Source of the DNA: Micavibrio sp.
Lineage (GTDB): Bacteria; Pseudomonadota; Alphaproteobacteria; Micavibrionales; Micavibrionaceae
DNA: 42,616 bases
NCBI GenBank assembly: GCA_030824805.1
Contig: JAPJRC010000011.1
Coordinates: forward strand, 1-42,616
Reading direction: 5' to 3'
The notes under the pieces are model-generated. The model did not search any database. It was not told the DNA's origin and saw only the letters and a program-made list of their open reading frames with translations. The position numbers and the translations under genes are program-made. Numbering within the stretch: position 1 is the first letter of the stretch; the number at the start of each line of letters is the position of its first letter. Shown here piece by piece: positions 18,895 to 26,196 of this stretch.

Positions 18895-18909
18895 TTAACA
18901 GCGAATTAA
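18895..18909. promoter_or_regulatory. CtrA-type binding site TTAA-N7-TTAA
   Basis: The sequence is TTAA, CAGCGAA, TTAA: an exact match to the full CtrA consensus of alphaproteobacteria. It lies in the 229-base gap between two minus-strand genes, upstream of the 18732 start, so it could control that gene or belong to the extended origin region. A second exact match sits 829 bases to the right. Binding is inferred from the motif alone. Confidence 0.5.
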
Positions 18910-18961
18910 GATAACGCCGGAAAGCCTGAATTCTGCGGATTTATTGGAAAATATTGCGCTT

Positions 18962-19576
18962 TTACTGGCCAAACAAATCGTCGGCGACAGGAATATCTTC
19001 AACAAGAAGTTCTTCGTTTTGAAGAATGATCATGCCGTCTTTCTTCACATGCGCCTCGGCGGAAAACAGAGAGTCACGAAACACGATGCATATGGAGAAA
19101 ACGGTTGTGCCGTCGGGCTCGCGTCTGATGACATGCATGGGCTCGATCATTTTTCCGAGCGCCTTGCGGCCGGCCGGTGCAGGCTCCTCGCGCCATTCTA
19201 TATCGTCAACGGAATCTATGATGATGAAACGGCCGTGCTTGCCGCGCACATAGGTGAAAAAGAACCGCACATAATCCATCAGGTTGTTGTCGTCGAGCTT
19301 GATGGGCACATTGCGGTTCAACGCATGTATAGGCTCGTTGCTCCAGTTGAGAGGGGTGACTTCGCCTTTATCGTTGCAAACAACCGTGCGCACGATCGGC
19401 GGATGCTGGTCGTGTCTTGCCACTTCAACAATGTAATGACCTTCGTAAAAAGGAAGATTGTGCGTCATGACGGTCGCCGTGGACGGGTCGAACAAAGTGT
19501 CCAGATGCGGATTGATATGATCCGTCATACGGGATGCTTGCACAGGGTCCAGTTTGATAAACGCGTCTTTGAACAT
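18962..19576 (-). CDS. Conserved hypothetical protein next to the candidate origin
   Basis: The protein is 204 residues from ATG 19576 (MFKDAFIKLDP), which has GAAGAGAT directly ahead. The longer open frame to 19624 starts with an unlikely basic leader. It is predicted soluble, with alternating beta strands and short helices. Notable segments are HYIVEVARHDQHPPIVRTVVCND, a RFFFTYVRGKHGRFIIIDS core and an acidic C terminus ending VADDLFGQ. No signal peptide, membrane helix or catalytic motif is seen. I do not recognise the family. Being the gene immediately beside the candidate origin and facing away from it, it may be cotranscribed with the two unknown genes downstream, although a 229-base gap intervenes. 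Confidence 0.7.
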   Translation of the reverse strand: MFKDAFIKLDPVQASRMTDHINPHLDTLFDPSTATVMTHNLPFYEGHYIVEVARHDQHPPIVRTVVCNDKGEVTPLNWSNEPIHALNRNVPIKLDDNNLMDYVRFFFTYVRGKHGRFIIIDSVDDIEWREEPAPAGRKALGKMIEPMHVIRREPDGTTVFSICIVFRDSLFSAEAHVKKDGMIILQNEELLVEDIPVADDLFGQ

Positions 19577-19737
19577 ATCTCTTCTATATAGGAGACGTGC
19601 TTTTATCGCAAAGCGAACCGTCACGGGTCGATTCGTTATCCAGATATGTTTGGCGGCTTTCTGCGGGTCCTGTTTTGCTTGTCATATTTTTGTTCCCTGT
19701 ATGGCCTTGTGGGAATCCATGCCCGAGCATCAGGGGA

Positions 19738-19752
19738 TTAAAAATGTATTAA
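19738..19752. promoter_or_regulatory. CtrA-type binding site TTAA-N7-TTAA in candidate origin
   Basis: The sequence is TTAA, AAATGTA, TTAA: an exact consensus match. In Caulobacter, CtrA binding at such sites represses replication initiation at the origin. A similar role here is inferred from motif and location. Confidence 0.55.
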
Positions 19753-19880
19753 AATTATTCAACCTGACTAAAAATGGCCAAACACGGTTTTCAAGCTGTG
19801 GGAAATTGGAATCCGGATTGTGAGATGAATCCGTTTCGAAATCTTATCGGTCTACGGACTCTAGAACGCGATGGTAATAA

Positions 19881-19933
19881 AGTGCTGTGGGCGAATTTGT
19901 GGAAATGATTCCATCCCCGATTCCCACAGCACT
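19881..19933. repeat. Nested inverted repeat in candidate origin
   Basis: AGTGCTGTGGG (19881-19891) and CCCACAGCACT (19923-19933) are perfect 11-base inverted arms. Between them TGGAA (19900-19904) and TTCCA (19909-19913) form a second, inner hairpin. The arms contain TGTGGG/CCCACA, the same core as the other DnaA-box-like elements nearby. It is not followed by a T run, so it is not an intrinsic terminator. Confidence 0.6.
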
Positions 19934-20001
19934 ATCTATATCTATAACCTTAATAAAATAAATATATGAATTTTATAAAACATCTGCTTTGATCCGACCC
20001 G

Positions 20002-21054
20002 ATGAGCCAGACAAGCAAACCGATCCTCGATGTTTTACAACGCAGAAAACCTGCGAGAGTTCCCTTTTGGCTGATGCGTCAGGCAGGAAGATATCTTCCC
20101 GAGTATCGCGAGCTGCGTGCAAAGGCGGGAAGCTTTCTGGATCTGGTTTATGATCCGGAAAAAGCATCCGAAGTTACGATGCAGCCGATACGCCGTTACG
20201 GCATGGACGGCGCGATTTTGTTTTCGGATATCCTGGTTATTCCCGATGCGCTCGGGCAGAAGACATGGTTTGAAAGGGGTGAAGGTCCGAAACTGGAGGC
20301 CTTGGAAACATCGCTGGATCTGAAGGATCTCGATCTCGACCGCGTGGAAAAACATCTGGCGCCTGTGTTCGATACGATCAGATTGACTCGCGAGAAGCTG
20401 GCAGCGGAAAAATTCGACCAGACGGCTTTGCTCGGTTTTTGCGGCTCACCCTGGACCGTTGCGTGCTACATGGTACAGGGCCATGGGGGCAGTGATTTTT
20501 CCAAAGCCAAAGCATGGGCCAAAGAAAACCCCGATAGCTTCCAGACGCTGATCAACATCGTGACAGCCGCCAGCTGCCTGTATCTCTCCGCACAGATCAA
20601 GGCGGGCGTGGAAGCTGTGCAGCTTTTCGAAAGCCATGCAGGTCTTCTCGAAGGGGACCAGTTCGAGAAATGGATCATCGAGCCGACCCACAAAATCGGC
20701 GAATACATGAAAGATTTCCACGCCGGTATTCCTGTGATTGGCTTCCCGAGAAACGCTGGAAAAGCTACGCTGGACTATGCACTGGAAACATTGATCGATT
20801 GCGTGGGGCTTGATTACGATGCCGATCTCGACTGGGCTTCGAAAACAATCACACCCCATATGCCGGTACAGGGAAATCTTGATCCTTCCCTCCTGCTTGC
20901 GGGGGGTACGGCTATGGAAGAAGGTCTTGAAAAAATCCGCATTACGCTAGAAGGAAAACCTTTTATTTTCAATCTAGGCCATGGTGTGATCAAGGAAACA
21001 CCGCCAGAACATGTGGCGCATTTGCGGGATATCGTGCGGGGATGGAAAGCATGA
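20002..21054 (+). CDS. hemE: Uroporphyrinogen decarboxylase
   Basis: The protein is 350 residues, standard for the family. The signature RQAGRYLPEYR near residue 26 and the FSDILVIPDALG segment with its active-site aspartate are present, as are GFCGSPWT and NLGHGV near the C terminus. It removes four carboxyl groups from uroporphyrinogen III to give coproporphyrinogen III in the cytoplasm. The upstream bases show no clear Shine-Dalgarno sequence. It overlaps hemH by four bases, forming a haem operon with hemH and hemJ. It lies directly beside the candidate origin, as in Caulobacter and Rickettsia. Confidence 0.96.
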   Translation: MSQTSKPILDVLQRRKPARVPFWLMRQAGRYLPEYRELRAKAGSFLDLVYDPEKASEVTMQPIRRYGMDGAILFSDILVIPDALGQKTWFERGEGPKLEALETSLDLKDLDLDRVEKHLAPVFDTIRLTREKLAAEKFDQTALLGFCGSPWTVACYMVQGHGGSDFSKAKAWAKENPDSFQTLINIVTAASCLYLSAQIKAGVEAVQLFESHAGLLEGDQFEKWIIEPTHKIGEYMKDFHAGIPVIGFPRNAGKATLDYALETLIDCVGLDYDADLDWASKTITPHMPVQGNLDPSLLLAGGTAMEEGLEKIRITLEGKPFIFNLGHGVIKETPPEHVAHLRDIVRGWKA

Positions 21055-22100
21055 AAACAGCAGTCGTTCTTTTCAATCTCGGCGGGCCGGATTCCAAATC
21101 CGCCATCAAACCGTTTCTTTTCAATTTCTTTACGGATCCGAACATTATCCGCCTGCCCTATCCGCTGCGCTGGATGATCGCGAAACTGATCGCGGCGCGC
21201 CGTAGCAAGAAAGAAGCTGGCACAAGCTACGGCGAACTCGGGGACAAATCACCGTTGCTTGAAAACACACAGGCGCAGGCCGATGCACTGGAAATAATGC
21301 TTGGCAATGACCATAAGGTTTTTGTCTGCATGCGCTATTGGCACCCGATGGCCGATGAAGTGGCAAAGCAAGTGCAATCTTACAATCCTGACCGCATTGT
21401 TCTTCTGCCGCTCTATCCGCAATATTCGACGACGACCACGCGCTCGTCGTACCAAGCATGGAAAAAAGCTTGCGCGAAAATCGGTTTGAAAAAACCGGAA
21501 AAACTTGTCTGCTGCTACCCGGCGGAAAACGGTTTTGTCCGTGCGAATGCGGCCAATATCCGCGAAGCCTATGAACGTGCGCTGCTGGAAACGGGGCAGA
21601 TGCCGCGCATACTTTTCTCCGCGCATGGATTGCCGGAAGATATTGTCAAAGACGGCGATCCCTATCAGGCGCAATGCGAATTGTCGGCGGCCGAAATCGT
21701 AAATCTGTGCGGGCTGGAAAACCCCGACTGGATGGTTTGTTACCAAAGCCGCGTCGGCCCGAAAAAATGGCTTGGCCCTTCCACCGAAGAGGCTCTGGAA
21801 AAGGCTGCAAAGGATTCCGTGCCCGTTATCATTCTCCCGCACGCCTTTACACAGGAGCATGTGGAAACGCTGGTCGAAATTGAAATCGAATACCGCGAGA
21901 AAGCCGAACATTTTGGTGTTCCGGGTTTTTACCGTGTACCGACCGTGTCCACCCATCCGGATTTTATCCGCGGCCTCGCGGACATGGTTGTTGCCTCACA
22001 GGGGGCGCCCGATATAGCTTCGAATGTGGGCGTAAGCCTGTGCCCTTCGGAATCGAAAGAATGCGCTATGCGTGCTTTGTGCGCGCAAGGATGCTGTTAG
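21051..22100 (+). CDS. hemH: Ferrochelatase
   Basis: The protein is 349 residues from ATG 21051, which overlaps the hemE stop (ATGA). An ATG nine bases earlier is less likely. LFNLGGPDS opens the protein, LPLYPQYSTTT is the family signature, and FSAHGLPE contains the metal-binding histidine. It inserts ferrous iron into protoporphyrin IX. The C terminus is cysteine-rich, with five cysteines in the last 20 residues (CPSESKEC, ALCAQGCC). Some bacterial ferrochelatases, including that of Caulobacter, carry a [2Fe-2S] cluster, so a cluster is plausible here. Confidence 0.96.
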   Translation: MKTAVVLFNLGGPDSKSAIKPFLFNFFTDPNIIRLPYPLRWMIAKLIAARRSKKEAGTSYGELGDKSPLLENTQAQADALEIMLGNDHKVFVCMRYWHPMADEVAKQVQSYNPDRIVLLPLYPQYSTTTTRSSYQAWKKACAKIGLKKPEKLVCCYPAENGFVRANAANIREAYERALLETGQMPRILFSAHGLPEDIVKDGDPYQAQCELSAAEIVNLCGLENPDWMVCYQSRVGPKKWLGPSTEEALEKAAKDSVPVIILPHAFTQEHVETLVEIEIEYREKAEHFGVPGFYRVPTVSTHPDFIRGLADMVVASQGAPDIASNVGVSLCPSESKECAMRALCAQGCC

Positions 22101-22106
22101 GGGATC

Positions 22107-22556
22107 ATGCAGGATTTCATCGTCACCCATTATCTTTGGTTTAAATCACTGCATGTGATTGCGGTGATTTCGTGGATGGCCGGATTGCTCTATCTGCCGC
22201 GCCTGTTCGTCTATCATGCCGATGCGGCCAAAGGCTCCGAGCTTTCGGAAAAATTCAAGGTGATGGAATATCGCCTGATGCGATACATAATGGGCCCAGC
22301 CTCTATCGCCACTTGGCTCTTCGGCGGGCTGATGCTGTACGGCAACTGGGAAGGCATCATGGCCCAGCAATGGATGCACGCCAAACTGACGCTGGTAATA
22401 TTGCTTACGGGTTTTCATCATGCCTGTATGGCGTGGCGTAAAAAATTTGCGCGCGATGAAAACACCAAAAGCGCGAAATTCTTCCGCATGGTGAACGAGG
22501 TGCCGACGCTTATTATGATCGGCATCGTCATTCTGGTGATCGTAAAACCTTTTTAG
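22107..22556 (+). CDS. hemJ: Protoporphyrinogen IX oxidase, HemJ type
   Basis: The protein is 149 residues with four predicted membrane helices. The N terminus WFKSLHVIAVISWMAGLLYLPRLF holds the conserved histidine of the HemJ family (UPF0093), and YRLMRYIMGPA, HAKLTLV and FRMVNEVPT are further family motifs. HemJ oxidises protoporphyrinogen IX to protoporphyrin IX at the inner membrane, the step before ferrochelatase. It starts six bases after hemH. The convergent unknown gene ends three bases beyond its stop. Confidence 0.95.
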   Translation: MQDFIVTHYLWFKSLHVIAVISWMAGLLYLPRLFVYHADAAKGSELSEKFKVMEYRLMRYIMGPASIATWLFGGLMLYGNWEGIMAQQWMHAKLTLVILLTGFHHACMAWRKKFARDENTKSAKFFRMVNEVPTLIMIGIVILVIVKPF

Positions 22557-22559
22557 GGA

Positions 22560-23069
22560 TTAGTTCAGGGCGTTCGCCGGCTGATAGGATCTGGAACGGT
22601 CTAGCAGATGGTAGAGCGATTTTGTGTGACGCAATATATGCTCGTCATGAGTCAGCTTTGACTCTTTCAGAATGTCTGGCAGCATCTCGTACATATCGGC
22701 GCCCTTGAACTGCATGACATATTCACCGGACATGATGCCCGCATTAAGGCCCTTGTCGTGATATTTTTCCATCGCCGTCGCAAAGGGCACAAAACGATCT
22801 TCAAGATCCGTGTGTGGCTGCATATGGATGAACAATTCGCCCTGATATGGCTTGCCGCCGCGCAGGGCCAGTTCGGGTTTTTCCGGCAGGGTGGCGATAC
22901 CGAAACCGCGTTCGACCACAATCTTGAATATCTCTACAAAATGGTCCTGCACGCCTTGCTGGATACGAAAAAGCCCCCGGGCCGGGTCGGTCGTCACCTC
23001 ACCCTGGTGCGAATGTCCCAGAATGGTGGCGCAATTGACGAATTGGTTTTGAAGGCTTGTTTGGTCCAT
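22560..23069 (-). CDS. Hypothetical protein between hemJ and rho
   Basis: The protein is 169 residues, cytoplasmic by appearance, and not recognised. Segments include GHSHQGEVTTDPARGLFRIQ, a hydrophobic helix VEIFKIVVERGFGIATLP, and a C-terminal histidine-rich helix (LTHDEHILRHTKSLYHLL). It is convergent with hemJ and divergent from rho. Its ATG (23067-23069) is fused to a TTAACT-AA-AGTTAA dyad and has only a distant AGAGG, so translation may be weak or the start may be further in. Confidence 0.6.
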   Translation of the reverse strand: MDQTSLQNQFVNCATILGHSHQGEVTTDPARGLFRIQQGVQDHFVEIFKIVVERGFGIATLPEKPELALRGGKPYQGELFIHMQPHTDLEDRFVPFATAMEKYHDKGLNAGIMSGEYVMQFKGADMYEMLPDILKESKLTHDEHILRHTKSLYHLLDRSRSYQPANALN

Positions 23070-23082
23070 TAACTAAAGTTAA
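23069..23082. promoter_or_regulatory. Dyad TTAACT-AA-AGTTAA at the start of the 22560-23069 gene
   Basis: Perfect six-base inverted arms separated by two bases abut the start codon of the minus-strand gene. It resembles a CtrA site but with six rather than seven bases between the TTAA halves. It could be an operator for the unknown gene. No regulator can be named. Confidence 0.35.
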
Positions 23083-23383
23083 TCCTCTTTTTTAAATTCG
23101 TCCACAACCTTGAATGTTATGAAATGTGCGGAGATTGGTTACCGTAATGAATAAACCATTGACAAAGCGGCCGGTTCCGTCTAGAAAATGGGTATCTTTT
23201 TTGGAAATTCCACGACATTGTGAGTGTTTTCAGCGGCCTAAAACCGCATGATGCGAGGATCAAGACCCGCATCCCAGAAAAGAAAAATTTAACATTTTCC
23301 GTATAATATTATTAGCGAAAGTTCAAACCCTTACCGCCCCCCGCCGATCTTAGGCACCCTTCCCCAAATAATGGATTTCTCCA
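23083..23383 (+). promoter_or_regulatory. rho promoter and long leader region
   Basis: This gene-free stretch precedes rho. TTGACA at 23159 and TAGAAA at 23182 are spaced 17 bases apart and make the best promoter, giving a leader of about 190 bases. A TATAAT at 23302 lacks a matching -35 element. The leader contains two small hairpins, GCGG/CCGC (23233-23247) and GATGCG/CGCATC (23250-23273), followed by an A-rich run. Long leaders are known to autoregulate rho in other bacteria through Rho-dependent termination, so this one may do so. Confidence 0.45.
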
Positions 23384-24640
23384 ATGAACCTACAGGAACT
23401 TAAAACACGCTCACCCGCTGAACTTCTGGCCTTTGCCGAAGAACTGGGCATTGAAAACTGCTCGACAATGCGCAAGCAGGACATGATGTTCGCTGTTTTG
23501 AAAAACCTGGCTGAGGAAGGCGTCCCCATTTCAGGCTCAGGCGTTCTCGAGGTTTTGCAGGACGGTTTCGGCTTCCTGCGCGCCCCGGAGGAAAACTACC
23601 TGCCGGGTCCTGACGACATTTACGTCTCGCCCTCGCAAGTCCGCCGTTTCGGCCTGCGCACAGGCGATATCGTCGAAGGCGAAATCCGCGCTCCCAAAGA
23701 TTCCGAGCGTTACTTTGCCCTTTTGAAGGTCGACACGATCAATGGCGAAGCGCCGGAAAAAGTCCGCCACCGTATCAACTTTGACAACCTGACCCCGCTT
23801 TATCCCGAGCGCAAGATTAAGCTCGAGCTGGATGATCCGACCAAAAAGAACTTTACCCAGCGTGTGATCGAACTGGTCTCCCCGCTTGGTTTCGGCCAGC
23901 GCGCCCTGCTTGTGGCGCCCCCGAGAACCGGTAAAACGGTTATGCTCCAGAATATCGCAAGCTCGATTGCCGCGAACCATCCTGATGCATACCTGATCGT
24001 CCTGCTGATCGACGAGCGTCCGGAAGAGGTCACCGACATGGCCCGTTCTGTGCGCGGAGAGGTTATCTCCTCGACCTTCGACGAGCCCGCCACCCGTCAC
24101 GTACAGGTTGCCGAAATGGTGCTCGAAAAAGCCAAGCGTCTGGTCGAACACAAGCGCGACGTTATCATCCTGCTGGACTCCATCACCCGTCTGGCCCGTG
24201 CGTACAACACGGTCGTGCCGTCTTCGGGCAAGGTTCTCACCGGCGGTGTGGACGCAAACGCGCTCCAGCGTCCGAAACGTTTCTTTGGTGCCGCGCGTAA
24301 CATCGAACAAGGCGGATCCCTCACCATCATCGCCACAGCGCTGATCGACACCGGCTCGCGTATGGACGAGGTTATCTTCGAAGAGTTTAAAGGTACGGGT
24401 AACTCTGAAATCGTCATGGAAAGAAAGATCGCCGACAAGCGCGTCTTCCCGGCGATCGACATCCAGAAATCCGGTACGCGTAAGGAAGAGCTGCTGGTCG
24501 ACAAAGAGATGCTGCAGAAAATGTGGATCCTGCGCCGCATCCTTAACCCGATGGGAACGGTCGATGCGATGGAATTCCTCCTCGACAAGATGCGCCAGAC
24601 GAAGAACAACGACGAATTTTTCTCGGCCATGAACCAATAA
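23384..24640 (+). CDS. rho: Transcription termination factor Rho
   Basis: The protein is 418 residues, full length. The N-terminal helical domain begins MNLQELKTRSPAEL. The cold-shock-like RNA-binding domain has DGFGFLR and DDIYVSPSQVRRF. The ATPase domain has Walker A PPRTGKT, DERPEEVTDM and LLDSITRLARAYN. The Q-loop (VLTGGVDANAL) and R-loop (EFKGTGNSE) are intact. It is a hexameric RNA translocase that ends transcription of untranslated RNA. It is followed by a strong intrinsic terminator. Confidence 0.98.
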   Translation: MNLQELKTRSPAELLAFAEELGIENCSTMRKQDMMFAVLKNLAEEGVPISGSGVLEVLQDGFGFLRAPEENYLPGPDDIYVSPSQVRRFGLRTGDIVEGEIRAPKDSERYFALLKVDTINGEAPEKVRHRINFDNLTPLYPERKIKLELDDPTKKNFTQRVIELVSPLGFGQRALLVAPPRTGKTVMLQNIASSIAANHPDAYLIVLLIDERPEEVTDMARSVRGEVISSTFDEPATRHVQVAEMVLEKAKRLVEHKRDVIILLDSITRLARAYNTVVPSSGKVLTGGVDANALQRPKRFFGAARNIEQGGSLTIIATALIDTGSRMDEVIFEEFKGTGNSEIVMERKIADKRVFPAIDIQKSGTRKEELLVDKEMLQKMWILRRILNPMGTVDAMEFLLDKMRQTKNNDEFFSAMNQ

Positions 24641-24641
24641 T

Positions 24642-24668
24642 AAAAACCCCGCGAAAGCGGGGTTTTTT
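24642..24668 (+). terminator. Intrinsic terminator of rho
   Basis: CCCCGC, a GAAA loop and GCGGGG form a perfect six-base stem with a stable tetraloop, followed by six T residues and preceded by five A residues. It begins directly after the rho stop. Confidence 0.92.
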
Positions 24669-24756
24669 ATGCCATTGCTTGATAGATTAAATTTGCAGCG
24701 CACAAATTATATCAAGGTTTCGGCGTTGATTGCGCTTAACAACCATATGCATTACT

Positions 24757-25416
24757 ATGAATTTCATAGGTTGCTTTATTTTGTACAGAATTAATGCTCG
24801 GCCGAATTCCGGCAACGTTTTATTTCTTATTCTTATTGCCGTCGCATTGTTCGCGGCGCTTAGCTACGTGGTGGTGCAATCGACGCGTAGCGGCGGCAGC
24901 AACACGGCCAACGAGCACGCCCGTCTCGAAGCTGCAAAAATACTCAACTATGTTAACCAGTTGCGTCCCGCGGCTCTGCGCTTGTTGATGTCCGGTGTGA
25001 AACGCGAGGATATTCAAATTCACGGCACGGATATATGGGAGCCCTGTACCACAGGCAAGGAATGCCTTTTTGCCAAAGAAGGCGGCGGCGCCATCCAGAT
25101 GGAACTGGAGCGCAATGAAGAGCGCGACATGTATGGCAATACATGGACATATTACGATTATGCGGACAATGGGACCGTGCTCGGAATCGGGACAGATGAT
25201 CCTGAAATCATGCTGGCGCGGTTTTTGAAAATGACCCCGACTGGCGAAGCCTTGTGCAAAGCCTTTAACAAAATGCTTGGTATTGAAGGCATACCTCTGG
25301 TGGACGGATCCAACCAGTCCCTTGCGGCATTTCCTGCGGCCCCGGGTCAAGCCGTCGCCTGCCTGCAGCACTACACCACATACTACGTGTTCTACGCCAC
25401 GATTCTGGAGTTCTAG
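24757..25416 (+). CDS. Pilin-like single-pass membrane protein
   Basis: The protein is 219 residues from ATG 24757. A TTG at 24781 with AGG ten bases ahead would give a shorter leader of the usual pilin-like shape, so the start is uncertain. After a short basic leader, NSGNVLFLILIAVALFAALS (about residues 17-36) forms a single hydrophobic helix, followed by VVVQSTRS and a helical stem (NEHARLEAAKILNYVNQLR). The rest is extracytoplasmic with four cysteines (EPC, KEC, ALC, VACL) that could pair. The layout resembles pseudopilin-like proteins, but the glutamate at +5 of true prepilins is missing. The same N-G-N helix type begins the giant gene at 5832. Confidence 0.7.
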   Translation: MNFIGCFILYRINARPNSGNVLFLILIAVALFAALSYVVVQSTRSGGSNTANEHARLEAAKILNYVNQLRPAALRLLMSGVKREDIQIHGTDIWEPCTTGKECLFAKEGGGAIQMELERNEERDMYGNTWTYYDYADNGTVLGIGTDDPEIMLARFLKMTPTGEALCKAFNKMLGIEGIPLVDGSNQSLAAFPAAPGQAVACLQHYTTYYVFYATILEF

Positions 25417-25433
25417 AATTCCGGACAGCGCCT

Positions 25434-25463
25434 CAAATCAAGCGGCATAGCCGCTTAAATTTG
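25434..25463. repeat. Imperfect hairpin in the 25417-25615 gap
   Basis: AAGCGGC (25440) and GCCGCTT (25450) form a seven-base stem around ATA. CAAAT and ATTTG extend it outward after a small interruption. There is no T run, so termination is uncertain. GCCTCAAAT occurs as a direct repeat on either side (25430 and 25463). Confidence 0.45.
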
Positions 25464-25615
25464 CCTCAAATTCAAAACAAATCCGAAACGATAGTTGTTG
25501 ATAAGAAGCGGTGCAGCATGGTCTAATTTAAATATAAGGGTCGAGAAGACGCGCCGATAAAAACAAAAGCAAGCGGCAAAAAGCGTTCCGGCGAGAAGAA
25601 CAAAGGGTGGTTACT

Positions 25616-26086
25616 ATGGGTATCAAAATCTGCGGACGTGCCGTCCGTTGGCAAAAACCAATTAAAGTTTATACTCTGTTAAAACTTTCTGCTGTGCTGC
25701 TGCTTGCCGCCGCGTTCGCGGCTCAGCCCGCTCTCTCGGCGGAGATTGTCCGCCCGCATTCCGAACACAAAGCTTCACCCTGTGCTGCGGTCCCATGTCC
25801 TCTGCTTCAAGAGAATGACATGGCAAGTGCCCCCGCGTCGAAGAACAAGCCTCAGCACACGGCCCAGCGCTCGGCTGGAACCCATTCCGTATCCCCCGCT
25901 CTCGCTTTGGCGATGGCGCTCGGTTTCCGCAACGTGCAGGGACCGGTCGAACGCCGCGAACCGGTGGCGGTACGGGTAAAGAATCCGACTGTCTCGGTAA
26001 AGCAGGTCTCCTTGCTGCCCGAAGCCAGTGGACACAAGAAGACATCCATGAATGCGGCCGCCCTGCGACTGGCGCTGGATGATTGA
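25616..26086 (+). CDS. Exported hypothetical protein
   Basis: The protein is 156 residues from ATG 25616, which has AAAGGGTGG six bases ahead. An upstream GTG at 25607 is inside that ribosome site. A long basic n-region (about 20 residues) is followed by the hydrophobic stretch LLKLSAVLLLAAAFAA and an ALSA-E cleavage site near residue 42, so it is probably secreted by Sec. The mature part is low in predicted structure, rich in proline, alanine, serine and basic residues, with two cysteines (SPCAAVPC) near its start. I do not recognise it. A strong terminator follows. Confidence 0.65.
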   Translation: MGIKICGRAVRWQKPIKVYTLLKLSAVLLLAAAFAAQPALSAEIVRPHSEHKASPCAAVPCPLLQENDMASAPASKNKPQHTAQRSAGTHSVSPALALAMALGFRNVQGPVERREPVAVRVKNPTVSVKQVSLLPEASGHKKTSMNAAALRLALDD

Positions 26087-26162
26087 TCCATAACAAAGAG
26101 AGAGTGCGTGCGATGACTTGACGACCCGATAGTCCCCTCGGAAAACGTCGCTGACAAAGCCT

Positions 26163-26196
26163 GCCGCCGGATTAAACACCCGGCGGCGGGTTTTTT
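26163..26196 (+). terminator. Intrinsic terminator after the exported protein gene
   Basis: GCCGCCGG (26163-26170) pairs with CCGGCGGC (26180-26187) around a nine-base loop, followed by GGG and six T residues. It acts on + strand transcripts and overlaps the stop codon of the convergent gene. Confidence 0.88.

Larger units (their letters stand above)
19577..20001. other. Candidate chromosomal replication origin (oriC) beside hemE
   Basis: This 425-base gene-free stretch separates minus-strand genes on the left from plus-strand genes on the right. It contains a CtrA-type TTAA-N7-TTAA site (19738); seven GANTC sites (19630, 19713, 19809, 19827, 19857, 19907, 19919) where about 1.7 are expected by chance; CCACA-core DnaA-box-like 9-mers at 19708, 19797, 19886, 19898 and 19920; a near-consensus TTATCCAGA at 19636; and a block at 19931-19980 with only six G or C in 50. 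In Caulobacter and Rickettsia the origin lies next to hemE, and Caulobacter's is bound by CtrA and methylated at GANTC. No DnaA box matches the consensus perfectly, so this stays a candidate. The hemE promoter must also lie here. Confidence 0.6.

Noticed and set aside
23537..24703. 388-codon minus-strand open frame opposite rho
   Set aside because: It is an artefact of rho codon use. The rho protein is complete and fully conserved on the other strand.
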